Below are positions 20,521 through 29,895 of a stretch of DNA of 64,000 bases, piece after piece. Origin of the DNA: Gammaproteobacteria bacterium (GTDB taxonomy: Bacteria > Pseudomonadota > Gammaproteobacteria > JAJPIJ01). Position 1 is the stretch's first letter. Every line of letters begins with the position of its first letter. The notes beneath the pieces were generated by a model, which had not been told where the DNA came from, did not search any database, and saw only the letters and a list, made by a program, of their open reading frames with translations. The stretch spans positions 118,331 through 182,330 of the forward strand of contig JAJVHZ010000001.1 of the NCBI GenBank assembly GCA_022072255.1. The letters run 5' to 3'. The position numbers and the translations under genes were made by a program.

Positions 20521-20698
20521 GATTGAAGGCCTCTGCGCATGTACTCGTCGATGCCGGGGCCGGTGGCAACCCCGCCCTCCCGTTGGCGTGATATGGGCGG
20601 TAAAGATAGCCGCAGCCGCTGTCCCGTTCAAACGATCGCGACTCGCCGGGGAATGCCCCGGTCCTCCCGCCCGGAAATTCCAGGAAGCTTTACTTTAC

Positions 20699-20728
20699 TA
20701 AACAATGAGATTAAATTACATCTATAAC
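20699..20728 (+). promoter_or_regulatory. putative promoter of the outer-membrane protein gene
   Basis: In a short AT-rich island, TAAACA at 20699-20704 and TATAAC at 20723-20728 are separated by 18 bases and precede the start at 20755. Each hexamer matches consensus at four or five of six positions. Confidence 0.45.
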
Positions 20729-20754
20729 ATATCGTTTCATAAGGGTTATATCCT

Positions 20755-21366
20755 ATGAGGAAATGGTACCTGATGGGTCTCGTCGGCCCCATGACCCTGG
20801 GTGGACATCCGGCCTGGGCGGGCGAGGGGCCAGGCTTTTACGCCGGTGGCAGCGTCGGCCTGTCCCATTACGAGGACGAGGGCGATGACATCGAGGCGGA
20901 TTTCCGCGCGGCCGGTTTCACGGCCGACGTGGACAGCGAGACGGAGGATCTCGGCTGGAAGATCTTCGGCGGCTACCGTTTCACGCCCTACTTCGGCGCC
21001 GAACTGGCCTACGTCGATCTTGGCGAGGAAAGCGTGGATGTCGATCTCGGCCCATTGCTGGGGACGTTCACCGCCACCAACAGCATCAGCGGCGCGAGCG
21101 TGGCCGGTACGGCCGGCTATCCGGTGCTGCCGAACGCGTACGTGTTCGGCAAGCTGGGAGGCTTCATCTGGGATTCCAGCGCCGAGGGCAGCCCGGTCGG
21201 GCTCGGGGACGACGACAACGGTGTCAATCTCACGTTCGGCATCGGCGGGACCTACCAACTCGTCGAGCACGTGAAGGTGCGCGCCGAATGGGAACGATTC
21301 CAGGGGCTGGGAGACAATGACACCGACGTGGACCTGTTCACCGGCGGAATTCAGTACGACTTCTGA
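20755..21366 (+). CDS. outer-membrane beta-barrel protein, OmpA/OmpW-like porin family
   Basis: A 203-residue secreted protein. Residues 1-22 form a signal peptide ending HPAWA before GEGPG. The mature part of about 180 residues has alternating hydrophobic strands (FYAGGSVGLSHYE, WKIFGGYRFTPYFGAELAYVDLG, VFGKLGGFIWD) and ends in a Phe after QYD, the BAM recognition signature. It fits an eight-stranded barrel of the OmpA-like transmembrane type. Acidic loops are abundant. It stands alone, with an AT-rich promoter and a strong terminator, so it is monocistronic. The ligand or role is not known. Confidence 0.85.
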   Translation: MRKWYLMGLVGPMTLGGHPAWAGEGPGFYAGGSVGLSHYEDEGDDIEADFRAAGFTADVDSETEDLGWKIFGGYRFTPYFGAELAYVDLGEESVDVDLGPLLGTFTATNSISGASVAGTAGYPVLPNAYVFGKLGGFIWDSSAEGSPVGLGDDDNGVNLTFGIGGTYQLVEHVKVRAEWERFQGLGDNDTDVDLFTGGIQYDF

Positions 21367-21394
21367 TTTCGGTTTGTTGTAGGCTGAGACATTC

Positions 21395-21419
21395 GCCCCG
21401 CTGATGCGGGGCTTTTTTT
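21395..21419 (+). terminator. Rho-independent terminator of the beta-barrel gene
   Basis: A perfect 7-base stem, GCCCCGC (21395-21401) with GCGGGGC (21406-21412), encloses the loop TGAT and is followed at once by seven T. It starts 28 bases after the stop codon. Confidence 0.93.
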
Positions 21420-21543
21420 CCCCTCCGGTCCCGTTTGCGGAGGCTTGAGGGGGCCCCTCGAACCGGGCACAATGCCCGGCAAAAGAAATCATGACGCCTC
21501 CCGCGGGGATCCGACCATCCGTCCGGCTGTACCCATTGCCTTG

Positions 21544-22071
21544 ATGCAGAACTTCCTCGTCGTCGCCGCCGTTGGCCCGAGCAAGCCCGGGCTGCTCGAT
21601 GCCATCACCAAGATTGTGCGCGATTGCGGCGGCAACGTCGCGGACAGCCGCATGACCATGCTCGGCTGCGAGTTCTCGCTCATCATGCTCGTGTCCGGAA
21701 CGTGGGATGTCGTGGCCAAGATCGAGTCCGCCCTGCCGCGCCTGCAGGAGAGCACCGGTCTGGTCCTCGCCACCAAACGCACCGAGCCGCACAAGAGTTC
21801 CACGAACCTCGTGCCGTACGCGGTGGAGGTCGTCTCCTACGATCATCCCGGTGTGGTCTACGAGATTGCCAGCTTCTTCACGGCGCGCAACATCGGCATC
21901 GAGGACATGTATACGAGCGGTTACGCGGCGACGCACACCGGCGCGCCGATGTTCTCGCTGCACATGACCATCGCGGTGCCCAGCAACACCTCCATCGCCG
22001 GGTTGCGGGGAGAGTTCATGGAGTTCTGCGACAGGCTGAATCTCGACTCGATCATGGAGCCGGTGAAATAG
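21544..22071 (+). CDS. gcvR: glycine cleavage system regulator GcvR-like, two ACT domains
   Basis: A 175-residue protein from the ATG at 21544 (MQNFLVVAAVGPSKPGLLDA). Two ACT domains are visible: residues about 1-80, and about 95-165 beginning YAVEVVSYDHPGVVYEIASFF. In E. coli, GcvR binds glycine and blocks the activator GcvA. The domain content and linkage to bcp support the call, but without gcvA nearby the regulatory target is inferred. It precedes bcp by 19 bases. Confidence 0.8.
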   Translation: MQNFLVVAAVGPSKPGLLDAITKIVRDCGGNVADSRMTMLGCEFSLIMLVSGTWDVVAKIESALPRLQESTGLVLATKRTEPHKSSTNLVPYAVEVVSYDHPGVVYEIASFFTARNIGIEDMYTSGYAATHTGAPMFSLHMTIAVPSNTSIAGLRGEFMEFCDRLNLDSIMEPVK

Positions 22072-22090
22072 GCGCTGGCGGGCAGGTAAG

Positions 22091-22558
22091 ATGAGCACGG
22101 TCGCCCTAGGCAGGAAGATCCCGTCGTTCACCGCGGCATCGACGGGCGGCAGGAAGGTGAAATCCGCGGAGCTGAAGGGCAGCAACCTGGTGCTTTATTT
22201 CTACCCGAAGGACGACACGCCGGGCTGCACCACCGAGGGCCAGGCCTTCCGGGATCATCACGCCGCGTTCCGGAAACTGAATACCGTGATCCTCGGCGTA
22301 TCGCGCGACAGCCTCGCTGCCCACGACAGGTTCAAGACCAGGCACTGCTTCCCTTTCGAGTTGCTTTCCGACGAAGACGAGCGGCTCTGTTCGATGTTCG
22401 GCGTCATCAGGGAGAAGAACATGTACGGCAGGAAGGTGCTGGGGATCGAGCGCAGCACGTTTCTCATCGACGCAGACGGCGTGTTGCGCCGGGAGTGGCG
22501 CAAGGTGAAGGTTGGCGGGCATGCCGAGGAGGTCCTCGCGGCGGCGAGGGAGCTCTGA
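22091..22558 (+). CDS. bcp: thiol peroxidase Bcp/PrxQ
   Basis: A 155-residue peroxiredoxin of the Bcp/PrxQ class that reduces hydrogen and organic peroxides. The peroxidatic Cys46 is in the YPKDDTPGCTTEG motif. The resolving cysteine that E. coli Bcp has five residues later is replaced by Gln51. Cys86 in RHCFPFELL may resolve instead, or the enzyme may use an external thiol. It lies between gcvR and the PhoH gene in one co-directional run. Confidence 0.93.
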   Translation: MSTVALGRKIPSFTAASTGGRKVKSAELKGSNLVLYFYPKDDTPGCTTEGQAFRDHHAAFRKLNTVILGVSRDSLAAHDRFKTRHCFPFELLSDEDERLCSMFGVIREKNMYGRKVLGIERSTFLIDADGVLRREWRKVKVGGHAEEVLAAAREL

Positions 22559-22608
22559 GCCCGTCTTTCCGTTACCGCGGGATCCGCCGAAAATCCGAAC
22601 GAGGACTG

Positions 22609-24048
22609 ATGGCAAAGAAAGCATCACCGGATACCGACCGCAGCAAGTTCTACGTGCTCGACACCAACGTGTTGATGCACGATCCCGCCGCAATCTACAG
22701 GTTCCAGGAACACGACCTCTACATTCCGATGGTGGTGCTCGAGGAGCTGGACCATGCCAAGAAGGGTTCATCGGAGGTCTCGCGCAACGCTCGCCAGGTC
22801 AGCCGGTTCCTCGACGATCTGATCGCCGGTGCCGACAAGAATGCCATCGAGCAGGGCCTGGCCATACCGGGCCCCCTGAATCAGAACGGCGGCTTCAGGG
22901 GCGCGCTTCCAAGCGGCCGCCTTTTCCTGCAGACCAGTTCGCTGACCGAGGATCTGCCGGTGCCGCTGCCCGGCAACAGGCCGGACAACTCCATACTCGG
23001 CACGGTCATCGCGCTGCAGAACATCCACAAGGACAAGCAGATTTGCCTGGTCTCCAAGGACATCAATCTGCGGATCAAGGCCAGGGTTCTCGGCATCACG
23101 GCCGAGGACTACTACAGCGACAAGGTGCTGGACGACGTCGCGCTGCTCTACGCCGGCTACGAGCAGTTGCCGCATGACTTCTGGGACCGGCACAGCGAGA
23201 AGCTGGAGTGCTGGCAGGAGGGCGAGCGTACCTATTACGCGATACGCGGCCCGATCGTGGCGAGCCTTTATCCGAACGAATGCCTTTATCACCCGGAAAA
23301 CGGCGAGGAGGAGGGGTTCGAGGCCATCGTGCGCCGCATCGAGGGCGACCGGGCGGTGATCGAACGCGCGGTGGACTACCGGCGCGAGCACAACGCGGTG
23401 TGGGGCATCACCGCGCGCAACCGCGAGCAGAATTTCGCGCTGAATCTGCTGATGGACCCGGAAGTGGACTTCGTGACCCTGCTCGGCACTGCGGGGACCG
23501 GCAAGACCCTGCTCGCGCTGGCGGCGGGTCTCATGCAGGCCATGGAACTGAAGCGTTACCGGGAGATCATCATGACGCGCGTCACCATCCCAGTGGGCGA
23601 GGACATCGGGTTCCTGCCCGGCACCGAGGAGGAGAAGATGACGCCGTGGATGGGTGCGCTGCTCGACAATCTCGAAGTGCTCACGCAAAGCGAGGTCGGC
23701 GGCGAGTGGGGCCGGCAGGCCACGGCCGACATTCTGCAGAAGCGCATCAAGATCCGATCGCTGAACTTCATGCGCGGACGCACCTTTCTCAATCGTTACA
23801 TCATCCTCGACGAGGCGCAGAACCTCACCTCCAAGCAGATGAAGACGCTCATCACGCGCGCGGGTCCCGGGACGAAGATCCTGGCGCTCGGCAATATCGG
23901 GCAGATCGACACGCCGTACCTGAGCGAAACCACCTCCGGCCTGACCTACGTGGTCGACCGTTTCAAGGACTGGCGGCATGGCGGTCACATCATCCTGATG
24001 CGCGGGGAACGCTCGAGACTCGCCGATTTTGCCGCGGAGAGCCTGTAG
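22609..24048 (+). CDS. PIN domain-PhoH ATPase fusion (YlaK/PhoH2 type)
   Basis: A 479-residue protein from the ATG at 22609. Residues 12-160 are a PIN-type ribonuclease domain beginning FYVLDTNVLMHDP with Asp18, then Glu in LEELD and Asp in SKDINLR. Residues 270-479 are a PhoH P-loop ATPase with Walker A GTAGTGKT at 293-300 and Walker B FLNRYIILDEAQN. PhoH2 proteins of this layout have been described as RNA-unwinding ribonucleases. The gene follows bcp by 50 bases. Substrate in this organism is unknown. Confidence 0.9.
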   Translation: MAKKASPDTDRSKFYVLDTNVLMHDPAAIYRFQEHDLYIPMVVLEELDHAKKGSSEVSRNARQVSRFLDDLIAGADKNAIEQGLAIPGPLNQNGGFRGALPSGRLFLQTSSLTEDLPVPLPGNRPDNSILGTVIALQNIHKDKQICLVSKDINLRIKARVLGITAEDYYSDKVLDDVALLYAGYEQLPHDFWDRHSEKLECWQEGERTYYAIRGPIVASLYPNECLYHPENGEEEGFEAIVRRIEGDRAVIERAVDYRREHNAVWGITARNREQNFALNLLMDPEVDFVTLLGTAGTGKTLLALAAGLMQAMELKRYREIIMTRVTIPVGEDIGFLPGTEEEKMTPWMGALLDNLEVLTQSEVGGEWGRQATADILQKRIKIRSLNFMRGRTFLNRYIILDEAQNLTSKQMKTLITRAGPGTKILALGNIGQIDTPYLSETTSGLTYVVDRFKDWRHGGHIILMRGERSRLADFAAESL

Positions 24049-24154
24049 GTTTATCTTCCCCGTACAAGACCATCGAACGCCCGCGCGCCGGTCCGGCGGG
24101 GGGCGCAATCGGGCAGTGGCGGCAACGGGATTCGGGGATGGGAGCGGTTCGAAC

Positions 24155-24943
24155 GTGAAATGGTGGGGCAAGGTCTTCGGCGGCATCGCCGGCTACCTGC
24201 TGGGCGGCCCGTTGGCTGCCGTAGCGGGCATCGTGCTCGGGCACATGATGGACGGGCGGCAGCGCGCCGCCCTCGCCGGTCCGGCCGAACGGTCGGGCAC
24301 GCAGGCCGCCTTCCTGCAGGCGACATTCTCGGTCATGGGGTACCTCTGCAAGGCCGATGGACGCGTGAGCGAGGAGGAGATCGCATCGGCCTCGCGGATC
24401 ATGGATCGCATGTCGCTAAATGCTGCGCATCGGCAGATGGCGATGGACATGTTCCGCCAGGGCAAGGCGCCCGGGTTCGACCTCGACGAGGCGCTCAATC
24501 GGTTCCGCGCCCGGTGCGGCAGACACCCGATGCTGCTTGGTCTGTTCACCGAGATACAGTTGTCCGCGGCCCTCGCCGACGGCGCCCTGACGCCGCCGGA
24601 GGACACGGCGCTGCGCTACATCTGCGTGCGGCTCGGGATCCCGCGGCCGATGTTCGAGCAGCTGCTGCGCGCGGCCGCGGCAACTCGCGGTGGCCGGGCA
24701 CGGGAGCCGGATCGAACCGCGGCCCCCGACGATCTGGACTCCGCCTATGGCACGCTCGGTATCGAGATGAATGCCAGCGACGCGGAGGTGAAGCGTGCCT
24801 ACCGCCGCCTGATCAGCAGGCATCACCCGGACAAACTTGCCGGCGAGGGCATGTCCGAGGAGATGATACGCATGGCCAATGACAGGACCCAGGCGATAAG
24901 GCGCGCCTACGAGCGGATACAGTCCGTGCGAGGGGCCGCGTGA
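24155..24943 (+). CDS. djlA: DjlA-like membrane-anchored J-domain co-chaperone
   Basis: A 262-residue protein starting at the GTG at 24155 (VKWWGKVFGGIAGYLLGGP). It has a Gly-rich membrane anchor at about 5-35, a TerB-like helical domain at about 50-160 and a C-terminal J domain at about 195-262 with the HPD motif at 224-226. This is the DjlA layout. J domains stimulate DnaK ATPase; DjlA has been tied to envelope stress signalling and capsule synthesis. It overlaps the CHAD gene by GTGA. Confidence 0.88.
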   Translation: MKWWGKVFGGIAGYLLGGPLAAVAGIVLGHMMDGRQRAALAGPAERSGTQAAFLQATFSVMGYLCKADGRVSEEEIASASRIMDRMSLNAAHRQMAMDMFRQGKAPGFDLDEALNRFRARCGRHPMLLGLFTEIQLSAALADGALTPPEDTALRYICVRLGIPRPMFEQLLRAAAATRGGRAREPDRTAAPDDLDSAYGTLGIEMNASDAEVKRAYRRLISRHHPDKLAGEGMSEEMIRMANDRTQAIRRAYERIQSVRGAA

Positions 24944-25917
24944 GCGCGCGCGCAGCGCCGCACCGGGACGCCACGCGCCCGGCACGGCGCGGCGAGGAAT
25001 CGGATCCGGTCTCGAGCGGGCAGCCCATGCGTGCGGTCCTCGCCGGCGCGTTGGGCCAGTACCGCGCCCAGCTCATCGTCGCCGAGGCGGGCGTCATCGA
25101 TGATCGCGAGATCGAGCCCCTGCATCAGTTTCGCATCGCCATCCGACGCAGCCGCGCACTGTTGCGGAAATTCGGCGACTGCCTGGACGGCAGCGCGTTG
25201 ACGCGCTTCCAGTCGGACTTCGCCTGGATGGCAAAGGCAGCCGGTCGCCAACGCGACCTGGACGTGCTGCTCGAACGCCTGGATGGCGAGCGCCGGCCGC
25301 GTCTCGCCAGGGAACCGGAAGCCGCGCTGCGGGCGATGATCGCCGACCGTCGTCGGCTCGCCCGTCGCGCACTGCTCCGTGTGCTGTCCTCGGCGCGATA
25401 CCGGCAGCTCAAGGTCGAATGGTTCCATTTTCTGGATGAGCTGCGCAAGCCGGGCGTCCCGTCCGCGCCGGCGCGGGAGTTCGCGGTCGCGAGCCTTCGC
25501 AGCGACTGGGATGAACTCTGCAGGCGCAGCGGCCTGATCGGTGCGGGCAGCCGTTTCAGCCGGTTGCATGCCTTGCGCAAGGAGGGCAAGGAGCTGCGAT
25601 ACGCCATCGAGGCATTCACGGAATTATTCGGCGATGATGCGATAGCGGAGCTTACGCGACCGCTGAGGCGGCTGCAGGACGATCTGGGGGACTTGTGTGA
25701 TAGGCACGTGCAGGTCGAGACGCTCGGCGAGATGCTGGAGGAGTACAGGTCGAGCGGTGCCGCGGCGCCCGCGGCCATCGCCCTGCGCCAGTGGCGCCGG
25801 GAAATACGGGAGCAGGCGCGTTCGGCGAGGCAGCGGGTCGCGAAGCGTTGCCGGAAGTTCGGGCGGAAGCGCAATCGCCGCAGGTTCCGTAAGATAGCGG
25901 AGGAGACAGCAACGTGA
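24940..25917 (+). CDS. CHAD domain protein
   Basis: A 325-residue, strongly basic helical protein starting at a GTG inside the djlA stop. The CHAD signature HQFRIAIRRSRALLRKFG lies at about 63-80 and a second HALRKEGKELRYAIE motif at about 208-222, the two halves of the domain. CHAD domains bind polyphosphate, often at polyP granules. No CYTH triphosphatase domain is attached. The tail (about 295-325) is very Arg/Lys-rich. It overlaps the ParA gene by GTGA. Confidence 0.88.
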   Translation: MSARAAPHRDATRPARRGEESDPVSSGQPMRAVLAGALGQYRAQLIVAEAGVIDDREIEPLHQFRIAIRRSRALLRKFGDCLDGSALTRFQSDFAWMAKAAGRQRDLDVLLERLDGERRPRLAREPEAALRAMIADRRRLARRALLRVLSSARYRQLKVEWFHFLDELRKPGVPSAPAREFAVASLRSDWDELCRRSGLIGAGSRFSRLHALRKEGKELRYAIEAFTELFGDDAIAELTRPLRRLQDDLGDLCDRHVQVETLGEMLEEYRSSGAAAPAAIALRQWRREIREQARSARQRVAKRCRKFGRKRNRRRFRKIAEETAT

Positions 25918-26666
25918 CCGTACTGGCGGCTTACAACCTGAAAGGTGGCGTCGGAAAGACCGCCGCCGCGGTCAACCTGGCGTGGCTCGCGTCGCAGGAA
26001 GGCGCGCGGGTCCTGCTCGTGGACCTCGATCCGCAAGGGGCCGCGAGCTTCTACCTGCGCGTGCAGCCGGAACTCAAGGGCGGCAGCGAGAAGTTCATCG
26101 GTCGGAAGAGCCAGATCCTGGAGAACATCGTGCCGACGGCCTACGAGCGGCTGTCCGTGGTTCCGGCGGATTTTTCTCACCGCAATCTCGACCTCATTCT
26201 GAACGAGGAGAAGCACTCCGCGGACCGCCTGCGCAGGATCCTGAAATCCGTGGTCGATGACTTCGACTATGTCCTGCTCGACTGTCCTCCGGGCATCTCG
26301 CTGGTGTCCGAGAACGTGTTCAATGCCGCCGACGCGCTGCTGGTTCCGATCATACCCACGCACCTCTCGCTGCGGGCGTACGATATGCTGACTGAATTTC
26401 TGCGGTGCGCGGGCGCGGAGTCCCTCGAGCTCATGCCGTTCTTCTCGATGCTCGACCGACGGCGCCAGCTGCACGTTCAGCTGGTGCAGCAGTTCGCCGC
26501 GCAGCATGCAGAACTGCTGCGCGTGTTCATTCCCTACGCGAGCCAGATCGAAAGGATGGGGCTGGAGCAGGCCCCCGTGGGTGTTTTTGCCGGGCCATCG
26601 GATCCGGGACGCGCATTCGCGGCCCTGTGGTCCATCATCAAGGAGCGACTGGCGGCGCGGTCCTGA
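25914..26666 (+). CDS. orphan ParA-family ATPase
   Basis: A 250-residue P-loop ATPase starting at a GTG that overlaps the CHAD gene. The deviant Walker A KGGVGKT is at 10-16, followed by VLLVDLDPQGAASFYL and VLLDCPPG, as in ParA/MinD/Soj. There is no ParB gene next to it and no parS-like repeat, so it is not the chromosomal parAB locus. Orphan ParAs position pili, chemoreceptors, carboxysomes or other cargo. Coupling to the CHAD gene suggests polyphosphate granules as possible cargo, which is inference. Confidence 0.88.
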   Translation: MTVLAAYNLKGGVGKTAAAVNLAWLASQEGARVLLVDLDPQGAASFYLRVQPELKGGSEKFIGRKSQILENIVPTAYERLSVVPADFSHRNLDLILNEEKHSADRLRRILKSVVDDFDYVLLDCPPGISLVSENVFNAADALLVPIIPTHLSLRAYDMLTEFLRCAGAESLELMPFFSMLDRRRQLHVQLVQQFAAQHAELLRVFIPYASQIERMGLEQAPVGVFAGPSDPGRAFAALWSIIKERLAARS

Positions 26667-26689
26667 GGCTCAGGGTGGACGCGTCGACC

Positions 26690-27307
26690 TCACGGCTGCG
26701 GCGCATCGTCGTGCGCACGCTCCTGTCCCTGGTCGTGATCGTCGCCCTCGGCGCCGTCCGCGGTCTCACTCGCGGCATCATGCGCGGCGCCCGATCCCGG
26801 CCCGTCCGCGTGGACGGAGGATTCGTCCTGGCCGTGATGATGCTCGCCGCCGCGGTCCGGCAGCGACTGTACGCCCAGTCCATGAACGTACACCAGCTCG
26901 CCGCCGCGCCACGCGGTCAGTGTCAACGACGCCATGGGCAGCAACAACAGCACCGCGAACAGCAACCCATGCGACCGGGGTCCGTGGCCGCGTGTCAGCG
27001 TCCACAGCACGAAGGGCGTGTAGGCGGCCACCGTCATCAGCGCGAGATTGCGGTGCATGAGCATGGCGGCGTGCGCCGCCTCGTCGTGAGCGACCGTATT
27101 GGCCGCATACCATCCGGCGGCAACGGTTCCGAGGCTGATGATGAATCCGAGCAGCAGATCCCATCGTGCTGCCGCGAGCAGGCGCAGCTTCGCGGGGGAT
27201 TCCGTGGGCAGCCAGGTGGACGCGAAGAACAACAGCGGCGCGACGATCAGCAGGGCGACGGTGAAATGCACCAGGACGGGGTGCCAGTTCGGGACGATCT
27301 CGATCAT
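26690..27307 (-). CDS. DUF2231 membrane protein
   Basis: A 205-residue protein with the DUF2231 opening IEIVPNWHPVLVHFTVALL and four predicted membrane helices at about 15-35, 48-70, 85-105 and 115-135. Conserved His and Trp residues recall heme-binding membrane proteins. A His/Asp-rich hydrophilic tail of about 60 residues follows (GGEHHHGQDES), which could bind metal. I start at the ATG at 27307, which has GAGGG upstream; the ATG at 27322 is an alternative. It lies 65 bases downstream of the copper ATPase on the same strand, suggesting a shared role in metal handling. Confidence 0.75.
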   Translation of the reverse strand: MIEIVPNWHPVLVHFTVALLIVAPLLFFASTWLPTESPAKLRLLAAARWDLLLGFIISLGTVAAGWYAANTVAHDEAAHAAMLMHRNLALMTVAAYTPFVLWTLTRGHGPRSHGLLFAVLLLLPMASLTLTAWRGGELVYVHGLGVQSLPDRGGEHHHGQDESSVHADGPGSGAAHDAASETADGAEGDDHDQGQERAHDDAPQP

Positions 27308-27372
27308 GTTTCCCACCCTCATGTATCCTTCAGTGCGCCGCGCCGCCACGCACAAAGACGGTCCGCAGGGCT

Positions 27373-29895
27373 TTACGACAGCCGCACCCGCTGCAGCCGC
27401 AGGGCATTGAAGATTACCGATACCGAGCTCATCGACATGGCCGCCGCCGCGATCACGGGTGACAGCAGCATGCCGGTGAAGGGATAAAGTACACCCGCGG
27501 CAACCGGCACACCAAGCACATTGTAGAGAAACGCGAACGCCAGGTTCTGGCGTATGTTTCGCAGGGTTGCGCGGCTCAGGCGCCGGGCGCGCACGAGCGC
27601 CTGAAGATCGGAGTGCACCAGGGTCATGCCCGCCGAGTGCATCGCGACGTCGGTGCCGGTGCCCATCGCGATTCCTACGTTCGCCAGGGCCAGCGCCGGA
27701 GCATCGTTGATGCCGTCACCGGCCATGGCGACCATATGTCCCTGCGACTGCAGCCGGCGGATCTCCTCGGCCTTGCCGGCGGGGGCGAGTTCTGCGATCA
27801 CGGTGGTGATGCCGAGCTCCCCGGCAACCTGCGCGGCCGTGGTGCGGTGGTCCCCGCTCAGCATGATCACGTTCAGGCCCTCCGCCTGCAGCGCCGTCAC
27901 CGCCGTCGCCGCCGACGCGCGGATCGGATCCGTAATGCCGATCAGGCCGGCGGCCTTCCCGTCCATCGCGATCAGGATCACAGCGCGACCGAGCGTGCGC
28001 GCCTGATCGGCGAGCAGATCGATCGCCGCAATATCGATCCCTGCGCGCGCGAGCAACGCTGCGTTGCCGACGACGACGCGCTTCCCGGCCACGTGGCCCG
28101 AGATCCCCATGCCAGCGTGTATGTCGACCTGAGTCGCCGGCGAGAGGCTCAGGCCTCGCTCCGCGGCCGCGGCGACGACGGCCCCGGATAGCGGATGCTC
28201 GCTCGAGCGTTCGAGACTGGCGGCGCATGCCAGCACGTCGGTCTCGGAAAAGCCGGCAGCGACCTCCATCGAAACGACGCGCGGCCTGCCCTCGGTGAGC
28301 GTCCCGGTCTTGTCGACAACCAGGGCGTCGACGCGGGCAAGCTGTTCCAGCGCCTCGGCGTTTCGAATGAGCAAGCCGTTCTGTGCGCCGCGACCCGTGG
28401 CCACCATGATGGACATCGGGGTGGCCAGACCGAGGGCACACGGGCAGGCGATGATCAGCACGGCCACGGCGCTGACCAGCGCGTGCGCGAGGCGCGGCTC
28501 GGGTCCGAACATCCACCACGCGGCAAAGGCGAGCGCGGCGGTGATCAGGACGGCGGGGACGAAGTAGCTGGCGATGACGTCGGCGAGTCGCTGTATGGGC
28601 GCGCGGCTGCGTTGTGCCTCCTTCACCAACCGCACGATCTGCGCGAGCAGGGTTTCGCTGCCGACGCGCCCGGAGCGCATGAGGAGCGCGCCATGACCAT
28701 TCACCGTTCCGCCGATGACGGCTGCTCCCGGGCGTTTGCCGACCGGCAGCGACTCGCCCGTGATCATGGATTCGTCGACCGCGCTTTCTCCCTCCAGGAT
28801 CTCGCCGTCGACAGGGATCTTCTCGCCGGGCCGGATGCGCAGGCGATCATCCCGGCGCACGAACGCGAGAGCGATGTCCTCCTCCTGTCCGTCAGCACGC
28901 ACGAGGCGCGCGGTCCGCGGCGCCAGCTGCGCCAGGGCGCGCACGGCGGCACCCGTGCGCGCGCGTGCCGTCAACTCCAGCACCTGGCCCAGCAGTACCA
29001 GTGTGACGATGACCGCGGCCGACTCGAAGTACACGTGCACCGAACCGTGGCGGGCGTGCATCGCGGCCGGGAACCAGTTCGGGACCAACATGGCGGCGAT
29101 GCTGTAAAGCCACGCGGCGCCGACGCCGATGGCGATGAGCGTGAACATGTTGGCCTGAAGGCGAAGCACGGACGCCCGGGCGCGCTCGAAGAACGGCCAG
29201 CCGGCCCAGAGCACGACCGGAGTGGCGAGGGTGAACTGTACCAACTGCAGGGTCCTCGGCCCGATCAGGCCCTCGAACATGATGGGTGCATGATCCGACA
29301 GCATCGACAATACCAGCAGCGGGAGCGAGAACGCGGCGCCGATCAGGAGGCGCCGGCGCATGTCCCGCAACTCCGGGCTGTCCTCGGCGTCGGCCTCGAC
29401 GGCCGCGGCCTCAAGTGCCATGCCGCACAGCGGACAGGCTGCCGGCACCTTGCTCAGGACCTCCGGATGCATAGGACAGACGTACTCGCACCCCTGTGCG
29501 GACGGCGCCGCCACGCCGGATTCGAACTTGCGCCGACAGCCTTCGCAGCAGAAATAGTAGGTGGTGCCGTCGCGTTCGCTGCGCAGCACCGTGCTCTTGC
29601 TCACCGTCATGCCGCAGACGGGGTCGCGCGCGGCGCCGCCGCGTCCAATCGCCCCGACCGTCACTCCGGTCACCTTCACGCGGGGGCTCGCGGCCGGCGC
29701 CGGCGAGCAGCAGGCCTGTCCTGGCCGAGCCGCCGCCGCCGCGCTTGCCGGCGCGGCCTCGAACGCGGCCAGGCAATGCGCAGAGCAGAAGTAATAGGTG
29801 TGCCCGTGGCGCTCGGCCCTGCCGGCGCAGACAGCCGAATCCACCTCCATGCCGCAGACGGGATCGAGGTGCACGGCGGCGCCTTCATGCTTCAT
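27373..29895 (-). CDS. copper-type P1B ATPase with two YHS domains
   Basis: An 840-residue heavy-metal transporting ATPase. In order: YHS domain at 11-47 ([10 protein letters not shown]), a second YHS at 91-126 ([10 protein letters not shown]), a heavy-metal-binding CPMHPEV...CPLCGMAL domain at 138-162, eight predicted membrane helices, the CPC motif at 484-486, the phosphorylated Asp528 in DKTGT and the HP motif in SSEHPLSG. The YN of FLYNVLG and MSxxS in the last helices match the Cu(I)-specific P1B-1 class. There is no N-terminal HMA domain. It should export Cu(I) to the periplasm, perhaps for oxidase assembly or detoxification. Confidence 0.93.
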   Translation of the reverse strand: MKHEGAAVHLDPVCGMEVDSAVCAGRAERHGHTYYFCSAHCLAAFEAAPASAAAAARPGQACCSPAPAASPRVKVTGVTVGAIGRGGAARDPVCGMTVSKSTVLRSERDGTTYYFCCEGCRRKFESGVAAPSAQGCEYVCPMHPEVLSKVPAACPLCGMALEAAAVEADAEDSPELRDMRRRLLIGAAFSLPLLVLSMLSDHAPIMFEGLIGPRTLQLVQFTLATPVVLWAGWPFFERARASVLRLQANMFTLIAIGVGAAWLYSIAAMLVPNWFPAAMHARHGSVHVYFESAAVIVTLVLLGQVLELTARARTGAAVRALAQLAPRTARLVRADGQEEDIALAFVRRDDRLRIRPGEKIPVDGEILEGESAVDESMITGESLPVGKRPGAAVIGGTVNGHGALLMRSGRVGSETLLAQIVRLVKEAQRSRAPIQRLADVIASYFVPAVLITAALAFAAWWMFGPEPRLAHALVSAVAVLIIACPCALGLATPMSIMVATGRGAQNGLLIRNAEALEQLARVDALVVDKTGTLTEGRPRVVSMEVAAGFSETDVLACAASLERSSEHPLSGAVVAAAAERGLSLSPATQVDIHAGMGISGHVAGKRVVVGNAALLARAGIDIAAIDLLADQARTLGRAVILIAMDGKAAGLIGITDPIRASAATAVTALQAEGLNVIMLSGDHRTTAAQVAGELGITTVIAELAPAGKAEEIRRLQSQGHMVAMAGDGINDAPALALANVGIAMGTGTDVAMHSAGMTLVHSDLQALVRARRLSRATLRNIRQNLAFAFLYNVLGVPVAAGVLYPFTGMLLSPVIAAAAMSMSSVSVIFNALRLQRVRLS

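Noticed and set aside
20646..20661. CCGGGG-AATG-CCCCGG hairpin as a terminator
   Set aside because: The stem is perfect, but no T tract follows on either strand and no gene ends there.
25914..26666. Chromosomal parA of a parAB-parS locus
   Set aside because: No parB, gidA/gidB or parS-like palindrome is nearby; it is better called an orphan ParA.
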